Source: Adenophora triphylla var. japonica (taxonomy: Eukaryota > Streptophyta > Magnoliopsida > Asterales > Campanulaceae). Taken from it: a stretch of 64,000 nt of DNA. Positions 33,890 to 45,189 of this stretch are shown here, piece after piece. The DNA is taken from positions 286,501 through 350,500 of the forward strand of contig JAFEMH010000935.1 of NCBI GenBank assembly GCA_022495995.1, read 5' to 3'. Numbering within the stretch: position 1 is the stretch's first letter; every line of letters starts with the position of its first letter. Both the position numbers and the translations under genes were made by a program. The notes beneath the pieces are model-generated. The model was not told the origin of the DNA and made no database searches. It worked only from the letters and a program-made list of their open reading frames with translations.

Positions 33890-34832
33890 TTGAGAGAGGA
33901 CATATGGCCCTATGCTTTGAAAAATCCTCCTCTGACTATGGCTCAGCTCAAAGCGACCTGTTCAAAAGGGACCAAGCCTGACGTCAACGTTCTGACCCGA
34001 TCTGGTCAAATCCATATGCTACTGCCCAAGGACACCAAAAAGCCAACAGAGCCAGAATCGCAACTCGGTCTGCCCGAAGAAACAAGTTTCGAAAAGGAGG
34101 ACCCGATCCTCGCTCAACTCAAGCAGACCCAGGCGAACATTTCCCTATGGTCCCTGCTCACATCTTCATACCCTCACAAGCTCAAGCTTGAGGAATGTTT
34201 GGCCCATACCATGGTACCCGTGGACGCAACTCCAGAAGTAGAGATTCAGATGATCGACAACATCCACTATGGAAATATCATCACCTTCACAGATTTGGAC
34301 CTGCCAAAATTGGGGCTGATCACAATGAGCCGCTCTACATCACAGTTCAGTTGGACGAGCGTCGCCTCCCCGTGTACTGGTAGACGGAGGTTCCGGAATG
34401 AATGTCTTGCCCGCCAAGATGATGGACCTGCTTGACATCTAGCCCACAGATTTGAAGCCTTCAGTCCACACTGTTAAGGCTTATGACACTACTTCCCACA
34501 CAATTCTCGGGGTCACTACTCTAAACATCTGGTTTGGCAAGTGGATGATCCCCACCGAATTTCAAGTGTTGGACATTCCTATCACTTTCACAGCCATCCT
34601 GGGACGACCTTGGCTGCATCAAATGAATGGTGTGGCATCCACCCTTCACCAGTGTAACAAGTTCATGCAAGGCAAGACAACAGTCTATGGCAACAGCGTC
34701 ACCACCGAAGGGACCTGCACCAACGGCATTCCAGTGTTAGAGATCAAGCATGACGACGATATGGCATTAACTGGATTCCCCTTGGAGACTTCCAAGATCC
34801 AAATATGCAGCGTGGACCTTCGACGATTCTAG
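33890..34832 (+). pseudogene. Canonical protease (protease 2) of element B
   Basis: Order typical of Tat elements: ISLWSLLTSSYPHK (about 34140), PLYITVQLDERRLP, VLVDGGSGMNVLPAKMMDLL with DGGS at the active site (about 34370), then TAILGRPWLHQMNGVAS (about 34590). Two frameshifts (about 34310 and 34375) and a TAG at about 34440 break it. It aligns along its length with protease 1. Confidence 0.82.
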
Positions 34833-35270
34833 GACAAAATCCCTCCTACCATGAAGATGATAAAACTCATGAACTTCATCCCGGGACTGGGGCTTGGCAA
34901 AAGGTTACAAGGCTAACACCAAGTAATCAAAGTCAAGGACCACACTACAGTCCAAGGGCTCGGTTATGTGCCAACACCAGCTGACATCAGGGAAAATAAA
35001 AGGCTCGCCAACACCAAAGCAGCAGTAAACAAAAGGAGAATCTACAAAGGCACACCCGACCCCCGACCTTACAGTTTCGACCTCGCCCACTACTTCATCA
35101 AAGGAATCGACAGCAGAACTGGGGGAACCGACAGCAGAACCAACAGCAGAACTAGGGGAACCGACAGCGGAACCAATAGCAGAACTGAGGGAACCGACAG
35201 CGAAACCGACAGCGGAACTGATTAAGATGAGAAAGAAACAAGAAAAGTCAGTACAGAGACCATAGAAAGG
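34833..35270 (+). other. G-patch-like segment and Asp/Ser/Thr minisatellite, element B pol
   Basis: Protease 2 is followed by FIPGLGLGKRLQG, stop, then TTVQGLGYVPTPADI, which resembles the G-patch-like tail of some retroviral-type proteases. At 35106-35225 a minisatellite repeats GTDSRT/GTDSGT-type residues built on GGAACCGACAGC. Confidence 0.65.
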
Positions 35271-36193
35271 ATGGGAAAGCTGGCACAAGACCTCAAGCAT
35301 TTCAGAGGACTTAAAGCTAATTCGATAACGGGAGCATTCCTCAACATTACTGCTTTACCTGGACCAGTTGCCACCACAGTTCCGCATGAGTCCTCATTCA
35401 AAGGGATCCCGGATATAGAAGAGCAGCTCGAGACACTCTTCAATGGAAACAGACTGTTCGAGTCAGCCTCCGAAGCCAAAATCAAAACAGTAACTCCAAA
35501 GCAGAAGGAACCAGAATTAGTGGAAGATGCTCTTAGTAGACCCGCTCTACAGAAGCTCTTCGAAGAAGTCATGGAGGTGCCAAACCTGATTGACCTGGGC
35601 TCCGAGAACAACATGATCATCATGATCGGGACAGCGGAAGCCAAGCCTATCGACCCCCGAATCCTCACCAAGCATCCAGCAATGCAAATAAAAAATTGGG
35701 TGACTTTCACCGGACCGAGGGCAAGCCAGACAGAAATGAAAGACAAACGGGGCCTGCACCCATATCTCCCTAATCCTAGTCTCAAACCCTCCAAGTCTGT
35801 CATTGTCAAAGTCCAATCCTCGAGTCGTTAGATGGCCTCACGCCGAAAGACTATGATAATGTAGCCAACAATATATGTCCGTTCGTCTTAAATGAAAAGT
35901 TCGACCTTTCGGATTATCCCCTCATTGCCACTTTAACAACTGGTAAGTTAACGAACAACTTAAAAGAAGTTAATAATGACTCACTTGATAAAGAAGCAGA
36001 CACACTAAACGAACAATACATTAAAGAAGTTCTCAAGCATGTAGTAGACCAAGAGGACAATCGGGCCCAAGCTGCTGAAGAGGTTATGAATAAAGTGAAC
36101 CTGAGGTCAGTGCAAGAGCCTAAAGAGACACAAGTGGGCAGTTTCTTCGCCGGTGCAAAAAAAAAGAAGCCCTGATAAATCTCCTCAAAGAAT
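35271..36193 (+). pseudogene. Protease-RT connector of element B
   Basis: Readable as MGKLAQDLKHFRGLKANSIT through the stop at about 35831, then in another frame LTPKDYDNVANNICPFVLNE and EQYIKEVLKHVV (35838-36170). The second part matches C at 50749-50934 (LTHEDYEHVINVIFPLALNE), so it is a conserved pre-RT segment. At least one frameshift (about 35830) and stops before RT. Confidence 0.7.
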
Positions 36194-37956
36194 ATGTTGA
36201 CGTGCTCGCCTGGTCATACCAAAGACATGCCAGGACTCGATCCGTTAATCGTAGAGCACAGAATCCCTCTGGACCCAGAATCCAAGCCTGTCAAACAGAA
36301 ATTGCGCAAGATCAAACCAGAATGGTCTTTGCAAGTAAAAGAAGAAATTAAGAATATGCTCCGCGTCGGCTTTATCAGAGTAATTGAGTACCCAACATGG
36401 CTCTCCAACAATGTGAAGGTCACCAAGGCCAATAGAAAGGTCAGATGCTGTGTGGATTTCTGAGATCTCAACAAGGCCAGCCCTAAAGATGATTTTCCAC
36501 TGCCCAACATCGACATGCTGGTCGACACCACGACAAATTTCAAAGTAAAGTCCATTATGGACGGGTTTGCTGGATACAATCAGATCAAGATGTCCGAGGA
36601 AGATCAGGTCAAGATTGCTTTCACCACTTTGTGAGGGACATACTGTTACACGGTCATGTCGTTTGGTTTAAAGAACGCTGGGGCTACTTATCAACAGGCT
36701 GCAACTGCTGTCTTCCATGACATGATTCACAAAGAAATTGAAGTGTATGTCGACGACATGATCATCCACTCCAAAGGTTCAGACATGCAGCACATGACAG
36801 ATTTGAGAAAGTTCTTCAACAGATTCAAAAAGCACTCCATGAGATTGAACCCTGTAAAGTGCACCTTCGGCGTCAAGCGAGGCAAAGTAATGGGGTAAAT
36901 GGTTACAGAGAGAGGCATCGAAGCAGATCCTAAGAAAATCAAGGCCATCATCGACATGAAGCCTTCGCAGAGATTGACAGAAGTGAAAAGTTTCGTGGGA
37001 AGACTTCAATACATCAGCCGCTTCATCAACCAGTTGACATCTCTCTGCGAGCCAATGTTCAAGCTAATGAAGAAAAATGCCGACATCAAATGGGACTCCG
37101 AATGCCAGACAGCCTTCGAGAAAATTAAGACATACTTGGTGAATCCCCCAATCCTGTGCCCGCCACATGAAGATAAGCCACTCCTCCTGTACCTGAAAGT
37201 GACAGACATGTCAATTGGGGCTATGCTGGCGCAAGAACAGAAAGACTCTAGAGTTAACCATGCAATCTACTTCGTGAGCCGAAAGCTTCAGGGAAGTGAA
37301 CTCAGCTACTCAGCATTAGAGAAAACTTGTACCACCTTGGTATGGGTAGTCGGGAAACTAAAACACTACATGCAGTCACATTCAGTGCTCCTGATCTCCA
37401 AGATGGTCCCCGTTAGATATCTCTTCGACAAGCCATCTCTATCAATGAGATTAGCCAAGTGGTCATTCTTCCTGGCTGAATTCGATATCAAGTACATGAC
37501 CAGAAAATCAACAAAGGGTCGAGTAATGGCAGATCAGCTGGCAGACTTCCCAAGCAGTGAACTCAAGGCTCCTGATCCGCAGTTTCCAGATGATGGGATT
37601 TTCTCACTCAACAGCGTAAACCGCTGGAAACTCTTCTTTGATGGGGCAGCTAACAAGAAGGGAAATGGTATTTGAATGCTCCTGGTCGATCCTAAAGATG
37701 AGCACACTCCCATAGCCATCAAACTGGATTTTGAGGCAACCAATAATGCAGCAGAATATGAAGCTTGCACAGTCGGCCTAGAAGCCACTCTTGAATACAA
37801 CATCACAGAACTGGAAGTATACGAAGACTGAGCATTGATCATCAATCAAGTATCTAACAAATGGTTCTGGCCTCTAGAAGTACCATACATACATGGAGGA
37901 GCTCATTGCTCAGTTCAAGGACATCTCTTTCCACTACTTGCCAAGTGACAGGAACC
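36194..37956 (+). pseudogene. Reverse transcriptase and RNase H of element B, cut by element D
   Basis: RT begins around VEHRIPLDPESKPVKQKLRK and runs through SFGLKNAGATYQ and the catalytic YVDD at 36746-36757, thumb SFVGRLQYISRFIN, then RNase H with FFDGAANKKGNG (first Asp near 37640) and TNNAAEYEAC. Stops: TGA 36461-36463 (CGA-to-TGA in FRDLNKA), TGA about 36632 (a Trp codon), TAA 36896-36898, TGA 37673-37675 and a TGA just after the YED of the third catalytic region. The frame stays the same until about 37860. The domain is cut at 37956 by the end of element D. Confidence 0.93.
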
Positions 37957-39346
37957 TGAATGTGCGCTCGCCGAAATTTTTAATGAATAATTAGGAGTCG
38001 CCACGCCATGTTTTAAGGTACACTTTGAAAAATCTTTTTGAAAATGGAGAAAAGGGTTCGGGGGTCAGGTTACGTGTTGGGAAGAACCGAGAGTTCACCC
38101 AACACGCCTCGTTTACACGAGTCTTTCAACAAACATCCAAAAACATTCAAAGTATGTGCAAACATGTAAGACAATATGCGATAAAATGGATTTTATTGAT
38201 TAAATGAGATAATTACAACTTGTGAGCCATTTGGTATGGGAGGCCACATCCCAATTACAGATCTCAAAACAGATTACAACTGGAAACAAAGGATCTCTGC
38301 AAAATGGCAAGATGTGACGCGTGACACAGAACCTGCCTAGCTAGATGTGTCGCGTGACACAGGATCCAGCCCGACAAGTTGTATCGCGCGACACAGGTTG
38401 CTCGTCTGCAGAAACCTTACAAATTGAATACAGAAGGAACAAAAATCAATCCAGATCTAATTATATCATCAATTCAACTTTGGAAATGCATAAATCAATG
38501 ACTAATCGATCAAGGGGGTGTGGATATGGGAGATCCACACTCCCTTGATGATCACACCACCAATAGAAGCCAAATTACACCATGAACATGAAATTATATC
38601 AAACAGAAACAATTAAACAGAGAGATTGCGATTGGAGTTTGATAATTAAGACATGTAGAGTCTAATTACTAAAGCAAATGAGTATATGATACTTGAATTA
38701 TGAAAATGACAAGATCTAAGAGAGAGAAGTAGGGAATTGGTGAGTTACCCTTGAAGATCCACGAATCCTATACCAAGTCAGGTATAGAACCCTTCAACAA
38801 GCAGCTTCTGAGATGAATTGAGCTTGGGAGGAGTGGTGGTTTGAAGATCTAAGTGGTAGTGGGTGAGTTGGATTGAATTGGAGGAGAATTGGAGAGATTT
38901 GGGTATGAGAGAGGAAGAGTTTTGTGCATTTGGATCTGTGTGTTACGCAACCAAATTGGCAGAGTAATAGTATGCAAAAGAGGGATCAAGATATGAGAGG
39001 GGTAGGGTCTTATTTATAGGCTGCTGATGATGGACAAGTTATGTCGCACGACCTTCTGCTTCTATTTTCCATGGCTCGAGATGTCGCACGACCAAGCAAG
39101 CCAATAACCGTTTCTGGCGCCAAAACCTGGATCTGGAACATTCCAAGTTAATTCCCAATAGGTCCAAGCTGAATAATACCTTATAGGTCCTTTTTCCTGA
39201 GAAAAATACTTAAAAGTACTTCCTTGGCAAGAAACTTATAAAAAGTTTTCGGAAGTCTCGAAATGGATCGGGAATTTACCAAAATGACCCTAGTGCAATT
39301 TTATCACATTAAAATGCACCTATGAAGGGTCGCGAATTGGATTGCA
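37957..39346 (-). repeat. 3' LTR of element D (1390 bp)
   Basis: Minus-strand start TGCAATCCAATTCGCG, where the solo LTR has TGTAAGTATGCCAATCC, so the first bases have been deleted; end GGCGAGCGCACATTCA. TATAAATA on the minus strand at 39018-39011. It is shorter than the solo LTR of the same family by about 0.7 kb. It contains TGTGTC-GCGT-GACACA-type palindromes (38313-38395) and a long bulged stem at about 38507-38548. Confidence 0.88.
39011..39018 (-). promoter_or_regulatory. TATA box of the element D LTR
   Basis: TATAAATA on the minus strand followed by AGACCCTACCC. The palindrome array lies downstream of it in the direction of transcription. Confidence 0.6.
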
Positions 39347-39484
39347 GAGCCTATCGGCAACGTCCCTTATGGAAGAAGTGAGGTTGTCGATAAAAAAGGA
39401 ACCCAAGTCCAATGAGCGGCTGATGGGCTGGATGGCTGGACCTTTTTGGAAAGGATTCCTACGTATCCCTAGGAGGGAATCAAG

Positions 39485-39650
39485 TCAGATCGTAGTTTGA
39501 AATTTGACTATGCGGTAGTCACCCGAAAATTTTACTATGCGGTAGTCACCCAAAACTTTGACTATGCGATAGTCACCCGAAACTTTGACTATGCGGTAGT
39601 CACCCGAAACTTTGACTATGCGGTAGTTACCCGAAACATTGCTTTTAAGG
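39485..39650 (-). repeat. 27-bp hairpin repeat, about five copies
   Basis: Unit contains GACTA-TGCGG-TAGTC (example 39506-39520) followed by ACCCGAAA. Loop variants TGCGG and TGCGA occur; one copy reads TTACTATGCGGTAGTC. Confidence 0.9.
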
Positions 39651-39727
39651 GACACATAGGAAAATGCCAGGGACAACAATGGTTGAGATATGCTTTCATA
39701 CATGTACTGTGCTTACCTATAGGGATA

Positions 39728-39960
39728 GATGTAGCTGCCGGAGGGTCTTAGGCTACAATTGCTGATGTTGATTGGAGGGTTGTAGCTGTCGGAGGGTCTT
39801 AAACTAAAATTTCTGAGGATCGTGGCTGCCGGAGGGACTTAGACCACTGTTGCTGCGAAGTTGTGAAAAAACTGTAGCTGTCAAGGGACTTAGGCTACTG
39901 TTTGTTAATGAAGAAAGGTAGCTGCTAGGGGACTTAGGCTACTATTTTTTGATTATGAAA
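39728..39960 (-). repeat. GTAGC...GGCTAC imperfect repeats
   Basis: About five degenerate units of 35-60 bp of the form GTAGCTG..GGGACTTAGGCTAC. The ends GTAGC and GCTAC are inverted repeats of each other, so each unit can fold on itself. Confidence 0.65.
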
Positions 39961-40765
39961 GGTAGCTGGTTTGCCATGCGAGAGACGGTCTTTGTTGATG
40001 ATTGGCTTTGGGAGCATTTGTCGGGTAGGACATGAACTTTGCTTGCTAGATTACCATGAAAAACGGATTTTGTTGACGATTTGGCGACGGGGCCAATGAT
40101 CTTGACGAGCATTGCTGGGGAGACTGCTAGATTTGAATCCTTTGTCTCGCGTTTGGTTGAGGGACAGTCCTCATGATTCAATTGTGCTCAGTTGATTATT
40201 GTACCTGCGCGAGGGGGGGGGAACATGATACTCCAAACACTATATTTGACTACACTACTCTGTTAGCAAATTTTGAACAAGATTAGACTATGTTAGTTTG
40301 ATTGCACGAGTCCATCTGCTCTAGGAAATGGGATGATAATTGAATGAAGGAAATATGATGGTTATATTGAATGATCGGCTTTGCCAGGCTTGTACATGAG
40401 ATGATGAAACTGTATCGGATGGGTGTGTATAGTGATACATGTGGTGGAGTGAACCCTCTCCCGTGTATATATATGTGAGTATGCGTGTATGGGAGGTGTA
40501 TTGCAGTAACAGCGAGCTGGAGAGTGCCCTATGAAGGTAGGCTTGCAGCAACTTTGCTGGTGTTTGATATTGGCCAGATGTGTCCCCCGACATGCCATGC
40601 TAGCCTGGCAAGTTGTGTCGCACGACCAGAGGAGGCTCGTAATAGGCCTTTTTAAATCAGCTAAAATTCATTTGCAGACACTGCCTTTTCAGAGGAAGAA
40701 TCCCAGCAGCCCAAGTTTTGAGAGACAAGCGATTTCTTTGACAAAGATTGAAACTTTCAAACACA

Positions 40766-42271
40766 ATGGAGCATTATAACGAAGAAGTAACTTCTCGGGA
40801 GCATCAATTTCACCAAGACTTCGTTGAAATTTCGCGATTTCACCAAAAGCAACATAGACAACTCATTGATAAGCGGTATAGCATGCCATGCATTTGGCCT
40901 TTGAAAGACTGGAGGATTGATTGGGATTTGCTTCGGGCTGCTTCATGTTTTTGGGACTCGGAGTGACATGTATTCACCTTGTCATATAATGATTTGATGC
41001 CAACCATGGAGGATTTCAGAGCATTGACAGGCCTGAGTGAGGCAAAGACTGTAGCATTTCCCCGAGATGGACGGTCGATTACGGAGCAGTTATCAGACTT
41101 CCTGGGCTTGCCAGCAGACCAGGTAGTACCCATGATCCTTGATGATAGGATTATAGACTTGACTCGGATGGCCAGGTTGCGCCTTTCCAGTCCTGAGTTG
41201 TTCGATCTTTCTACATATTTGGACATATTTATACTGTTTACCCTTTCGGCTTACTATTTCTGTTGGTACATCGGAGTCTGCTTGGGTGCGTTGCTGGAGA
41301 TTGTCATACAACTCAGGGGTGACCGAGGGGTGGACCTTCATCAAATCCAGTATGGACAAGGAGAGATGGACATTGTACCGTTGCTGCTGGCCGAGACCTA
41401 CCATGGCATTGATAGGCTGGCAGGAGGATCTAATTTCATGGGTGCAGGCAGCCCCAGTTTGTTATCCTTATGGCTTTCTGAGAGGTTGCACTTGATTGGG
41501 CCATTACCAGAGGGTCGACAACGATGGACATTGTACCGTTGCTCCTGGCTGAGCTTTTGGATTTCGGCGTGGGGGCTACAGACCATGAGAGACATTCAAG
41601 ATGGGTCAGTGGTAGTCAGGCTGCCAGGGTTGCATGTATCTTCCTTCTGTATCCCATCATTAGTGAGTAGGCAGTACAGGTACCCGCAGTAGATTGTCCG
41701 GGCTTTGAGAGAGAGACTAATGACTGATGTTGTTCCGATGGACATGGTCGAGCCCCAGACTATACAGTTTTTCAGCAGATCCTTTCTGGAAGGCTTCCTT
41801 CCCACACGGACGCTCCTTCGATAGGCCAGAGGGATTACATTCTTGACCACAGAGTATCTGATTTGGTATGAGGAGCAGCGGGGTCCTGTGCAGTTGACGA
41901 TAGAGGCTCGCCGTCGGGAATACCTTGGAGCAGACTACCTGACTAGTCGATCTTTCAGAGATATAGAAGCCCAGGGGAACCCAGATAATGTCACTGGTGA
42001 TGTTGTGGAGGACTATCGGAGGCAAGAGCTTCGGAGGGCTGCTATGAGAGATGATCCCAAGGTGATAGCTCGTAGAGAGGCCTTGAGGCAAGAGAGGATT
42101 GCTAGAGCAGCTTTGAGAGAGACTGGTCTGATCGATCCGCCGGCTCATGTTATACCCGAGCTAGGACGAGCTCAAACCAACTTTTTTGACATTCCTAGGC
42201 CAAGGACCTCCTGGGGATCGAGGAAAAGAAAGAGTAGAGACGCAAGTTCGGGAGCGGGAACGAACTCCTAG
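40766..42271 (+). pseudogene. aORF1 of element D (DUF7745-like accessory gene)
   Basis: Single frame of 501 codons from ATG 40766 (MEHYNEEVTSREHQFHQDFV) to TAG 42271, opposite to D pol. Segments shared with A and C: WDLLRAASCFWD, YNDLMPTMEDFRALTG, MDIVPLLLAETYHGIDRLAG, SPSLLSLWLSERLHLIG, WYEEQRGP, and a basic tail with SRKRKSRDASSGAG. Interrupted only by TGA 40964-40966, TAG 41690-41692 and TAG 41822-41824, each explainable by one C-to-T change. No frameshift in 1.5 kb, which is unusual here. Family resemblance is recalled, not searched; function unknown. Confidence 0.78.
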
Positions 42272-42918
42272 CCGCTTTGTTTGAGAGATATGAGACACTT
42301 TATTTGTACTTTTGAGAAAGATTATTGTATGGAACATGAGTATCCCTTAATCGCTTATTGCAGACACAAATAGATGTTTTAGAATTTTGAAAATTTATTG
42401 CTTTTATTTGCAGCAAGTTATATGAGTCGAAAGCAGGCCGTGCTTGAACTCATCAAAAAGAATATTAACTTATAATGAATCTTTGAAAAGCTTTGGAGCT
42501 GTAATCAAGACAGATTTTGGTAAATTGAAAGCACCATTTATTTTGACAATATCTGGGATTGCAGCATTTTAGATCGAACCACAAGTGGTTGCCTATATTC
42601 CCCTTTTACAAAGAGAACTAAGGGGCTCATGTCTCCGTAGTTCTACTCAATTAACTTTGCGTTTAAGAAAGGGGAGATAGAAGAGGGACATGGTGCAACC
42701 CTGTTTTTTAACTAGACTGCCCATTTTTAGGGTTTTCAGTCTAGTTGGGTATATTCTTTTAGCACCAGGCTCGTCCCTTATTTTTGCATGGACTGCCTTT
42801 TGAGAGGTTTTCAGTCTCATCTGGGACAATTTTATTGCGCCTTTTGTTTTTTATTTCTTTTTTAGTTTTTATTATTTTTTTCTCTTTTCTTTTTTTTATA
42901 CAGAGGGGGAAGACTCGA
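42272..42918 (-). other. Post-pol spacer of element D
   Basis: Noncoding spacer between the convergent ends of aORF1 and pol, including a GTGCTTGAACTCATCAA block and an AACTAGACTGCCCATTTTTAG repeat (about 42700 and 42785 in variant form) that matches the spacers after pol in C (54360-54850). A T-rich stretch at 42835-42900 ends it. Confidence 0.65.
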
Positions 42919-44586
42919 TCAAATGTAATACCGCCGCAAATTGTCGCCGTTGACGGGGTGCAGGAACGGGTTGCCATCCAAATCTGTTAGCTGCATAGCT
43001 CCTCCGGAGAAAATTTTCTTTACCAAAAATGGTCCAACCCAGACAGGAGCCCATTTGCCCAACGCACTGCTTTGATTTAATGGTTTTATCTTGAGGACTA
43101 GGTCGCCAACCTTGATATCCCGAGGTTTCACCTTTTTGTCGAAAGCACGAGCCATTCTTTTCTGATACGCCCGATTATGCTCCATAGCCTTTAATCTGCG
43201 CTCATCCAATAGAGCCAACTCATTGTATCAGCTTTGGAGCCAGTCGATCTCATTGACTTAATTCTCAAGTAATACCCTGAGGGATGGGATCTCTAGCTCA
43301 ATGGGCATGACAGCCTCCATTCCATAAGTTAGGGCGTATGGAGTTGCACCGGTAGCAGTCCGAATTGAAGTGCGGTAGCCCCACAAGGCTAGCTGAAGTT
43401 TCTCCGGCCAATCCCATCCTCGCTCTGCCATTTTCTTGATAATTTGCTCAAGGTTTTTGTTGGCAGCCTCAACAGCACCGTTGGTCTGCGGCCTATACGG
43501 CGATGATTTAAGGCGCTTAACCCTGTACTTGGTGAGCAGCCGATCGGTCTCTCCTTTAAAATGGGATCCGTTAACAGAGATGATTTCATTTGGGACTCCA
43601 TAGCGGCAAAAGATTTGTTCTTTTATGAAGCGAGCAACTTTCATAGCAGTAAGCACTTTGTAAGACGCACCTTCCACCCATTTCGTGAAGTAATCTAATG
43701 CGACCAAAACAAATGAATGTCCGCTGCTTCCGAATGGAGTTATCTTCCCGATGACGTCAATTCCCAACGTTGCAAAGGGTCAGGGAGTTGTCATACAATA
43801 CAGATCATGAGGAGGGATATGGTTTAAATTGGAGAAACGCTGACATTTGACACAAGTCCGCACAAATTGGATGCAATCCGTCTCCATTGTGATCCAGAAG
43901 TAACCCAGTCTGATGATGATGTGCATAAGGGATCGAGCATTCATATGCGGTCCGCATGCACCGTTATGAACGTCTTCAATTACCCTCTGAGCTCTCTCTT
44001 TACTGATGCAGAGCAGGAGTGGGCAACCTTCCCTTTTCTTCCATAACTCATCACCGAGTATGACATACTGTGCTGATAACCTTTTCAGAGCTTGCAGACT
44101 CTTGGCCCGAACACCCTTTAGGTCACCTTCTTTGTCAACAGGGAAGGAAGCTTCACCATGCTTGAGGTATTGAAAGATCTGGCTGTACCACGGCTCATCG
44201 ACGGTTTCAAGCTCGATTTCACAACAATATGCCAGATTCTCTCGCCTCCCGACTCTGAATGGCTTGATTGACTTACCTTCTGGTATTTCCACCAAAGAAG
44301 CCAGAGTAGCTAATGCATCAGTGAATCTGTTCTTATCTCGCGGCAGGAACTGGAATGACACTTCCTTAAACTGACCAACAAGCTCTGCAATATAAGAATG
44401 GTACTTCTGGAGATAGGGATCCATCGTTTTCCATCTATTGGCAGCTTGGTTGATTATCAGCTGAGAATCGCCAAACACTTCCAACTTGTCAACATTCGGC
44501 TCAAGGGCAGCCTCAAGACCAACTATGCATGCTTCATACTCGGCAGCGTTGTTGGTAACTGAGAAGTTTAGTTTGATGGCGATGGG
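42919..44586 (-). pseudogene. RNase H (end) and integrase of element D pol
   Basis: Minus strand, one frame throughout: RNase H end (PIAIKLNFSVTNNAAEYEAC, FGDSQLIINQ with the third Asp), the HHCC zinc region (VHNGACGPHMNAR, CVKCQRF), integrase core (GIDVIGKI with the first Asp; YGVPNEIISVNGSHF; TNGAVEAANK with Glu) and tail (RMARAFDKKVKPRDI, LRRYYI). The second catalytic Asp is Val (SVNG for SDNG), which would abolish strand transfer. Stops: TGA 43780-43782 (Trp codon), TAA 43258-43260 and a TGA near 43228. The N-terminal part of RNase H lies beyond element C. Confidence 0.93.
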
Positions 44587-44591
44587 GGTGT
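44587..44591. repeat. Target-site duplication GGTGT of element C (left)
   Basis: GGTGT directly before TGTAAG; the partner is at 62535-62539, directly after the 3' LTR. The duplicated bases are part of D's RNase H reading frame. Confidence 0.95.
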
Positions 44592-44873
44592 TGTAAGTAC
44601 CCAAATCTGGCTCATGCCTTCCGGTTAATTTTCCGGCAATTCCCCGGACTTTCCTAAAGTCCGGGAGTAATTCCGGAACTGTTTCGAACCTTCCGAGGAA
44701 TGAAGGGACTGATTTAAATTAAAAGGGCACGTTTTCCTTAATATGGAAAACCTTCTAGAAGTGCCACCTTGCATGATTCTAGAAACATGCTGAGTCATAC
44801 AAGATAATGCCGCACGGCTGCATTAGGAGGGAACTCCTAGCCGCACGGCCTCATTAGCCTTATCCAGACTGCC

Positions 44874-44881
44874 TATAAATA
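44874..44881 (+). promoter_or_regulatory. TATA box of the element C 5' LTR
   Basis: TATAAATA followed by GAGCACTCC; the 3' LTR copy is at 61103-61110. Confidence 0.78.
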
Positions 44882-45189
44882 GAGCACTCCTCTGCCCATT
44901 TTAGGAGGAGGAAAAAAAAACAACAACATACCATATTCAGCACCAAAAGCTCTGTTCAAGCCCTACTGCGAAAATCCAAGAAGTTGAAGAGTGCCAAGAA
45001 GCCACCTCCCTCCTCCTTGAAGCCTTCCAAGTTGGTCCATCCACTAGGCAAGATCCAAAGAAGAAGACGTCACCACCATTGGTAACCTCTCACCCCTTTA
45101 CCATGCATTATGCTTGTTTATGTGATATAATTGCTCCTTGCATTCATATATTGCTATTATCTTGCTTGGGACTTGGTATTTGTTATTAA

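Larger units (their letters stand above)
10704..37956 (+). mobile_element. Element B: Tat-lineage retrotransposon, 5' LTR to RNase H, with nested insertions
   Basis: Order: 5' LTR (split by CACTA), tRNA-Arg primer site, leader (split by a solo LTR), gag, protease 1, linker, protease 2 with a G-patch-like segment, RT, RNase H. At 37956 the RNase H frame is cut by the 3' LTR end of minus-strand element D, so the rest of B should continue to the right of D, beyond the window. Five bases before the junction (GAACC, 37952-37956) would be the target-site copy to look for. Many in-frame stops make it non-autonomous. Confidence 0.88.
39347..40765 (-). other. 3' region of element D
   Basis: Noncoding stretch between aORF1 and the LTR. 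Next to the LTR it carries the TCGACAACC..GACGTTGCCGA block that also precedes the LTRs of A and C. It then holds two repeat arrays (39485-39650; 39728-39960). Toward 40640-40660 a CCTTTTTAAATC box lies about 115 bases before the aORF1 ATG and is a possible promoter element for it. Confidence 0.65.

Noticed and set aside
1..37956. A and B as two halves of one retroelement
   Set aside because: Domains are complementary (A has integrase to 3' LTR, B has 5' LTR to RNase H) but the order is wrong for one element, the LTRs are diverged, and Harbinger sequence lies between. D explains the loss of B's end.
28518..37956. Stop codon readthrough or recoding as an explanation for the stops of element B
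   Set aside because: Stops are of mixed types and contexts and co-occur with frameshifts; several are simple transitions at CG/CHG. Decay is the plainer reading.
40465..40474. TATATATAT as the aORF1 promoter in element D
   Set aside because: About 295 bases from the ATG; the CCTTTTTAAATC box about 115 bases upstream fits the spacing seen in element A better. Neither is proven.
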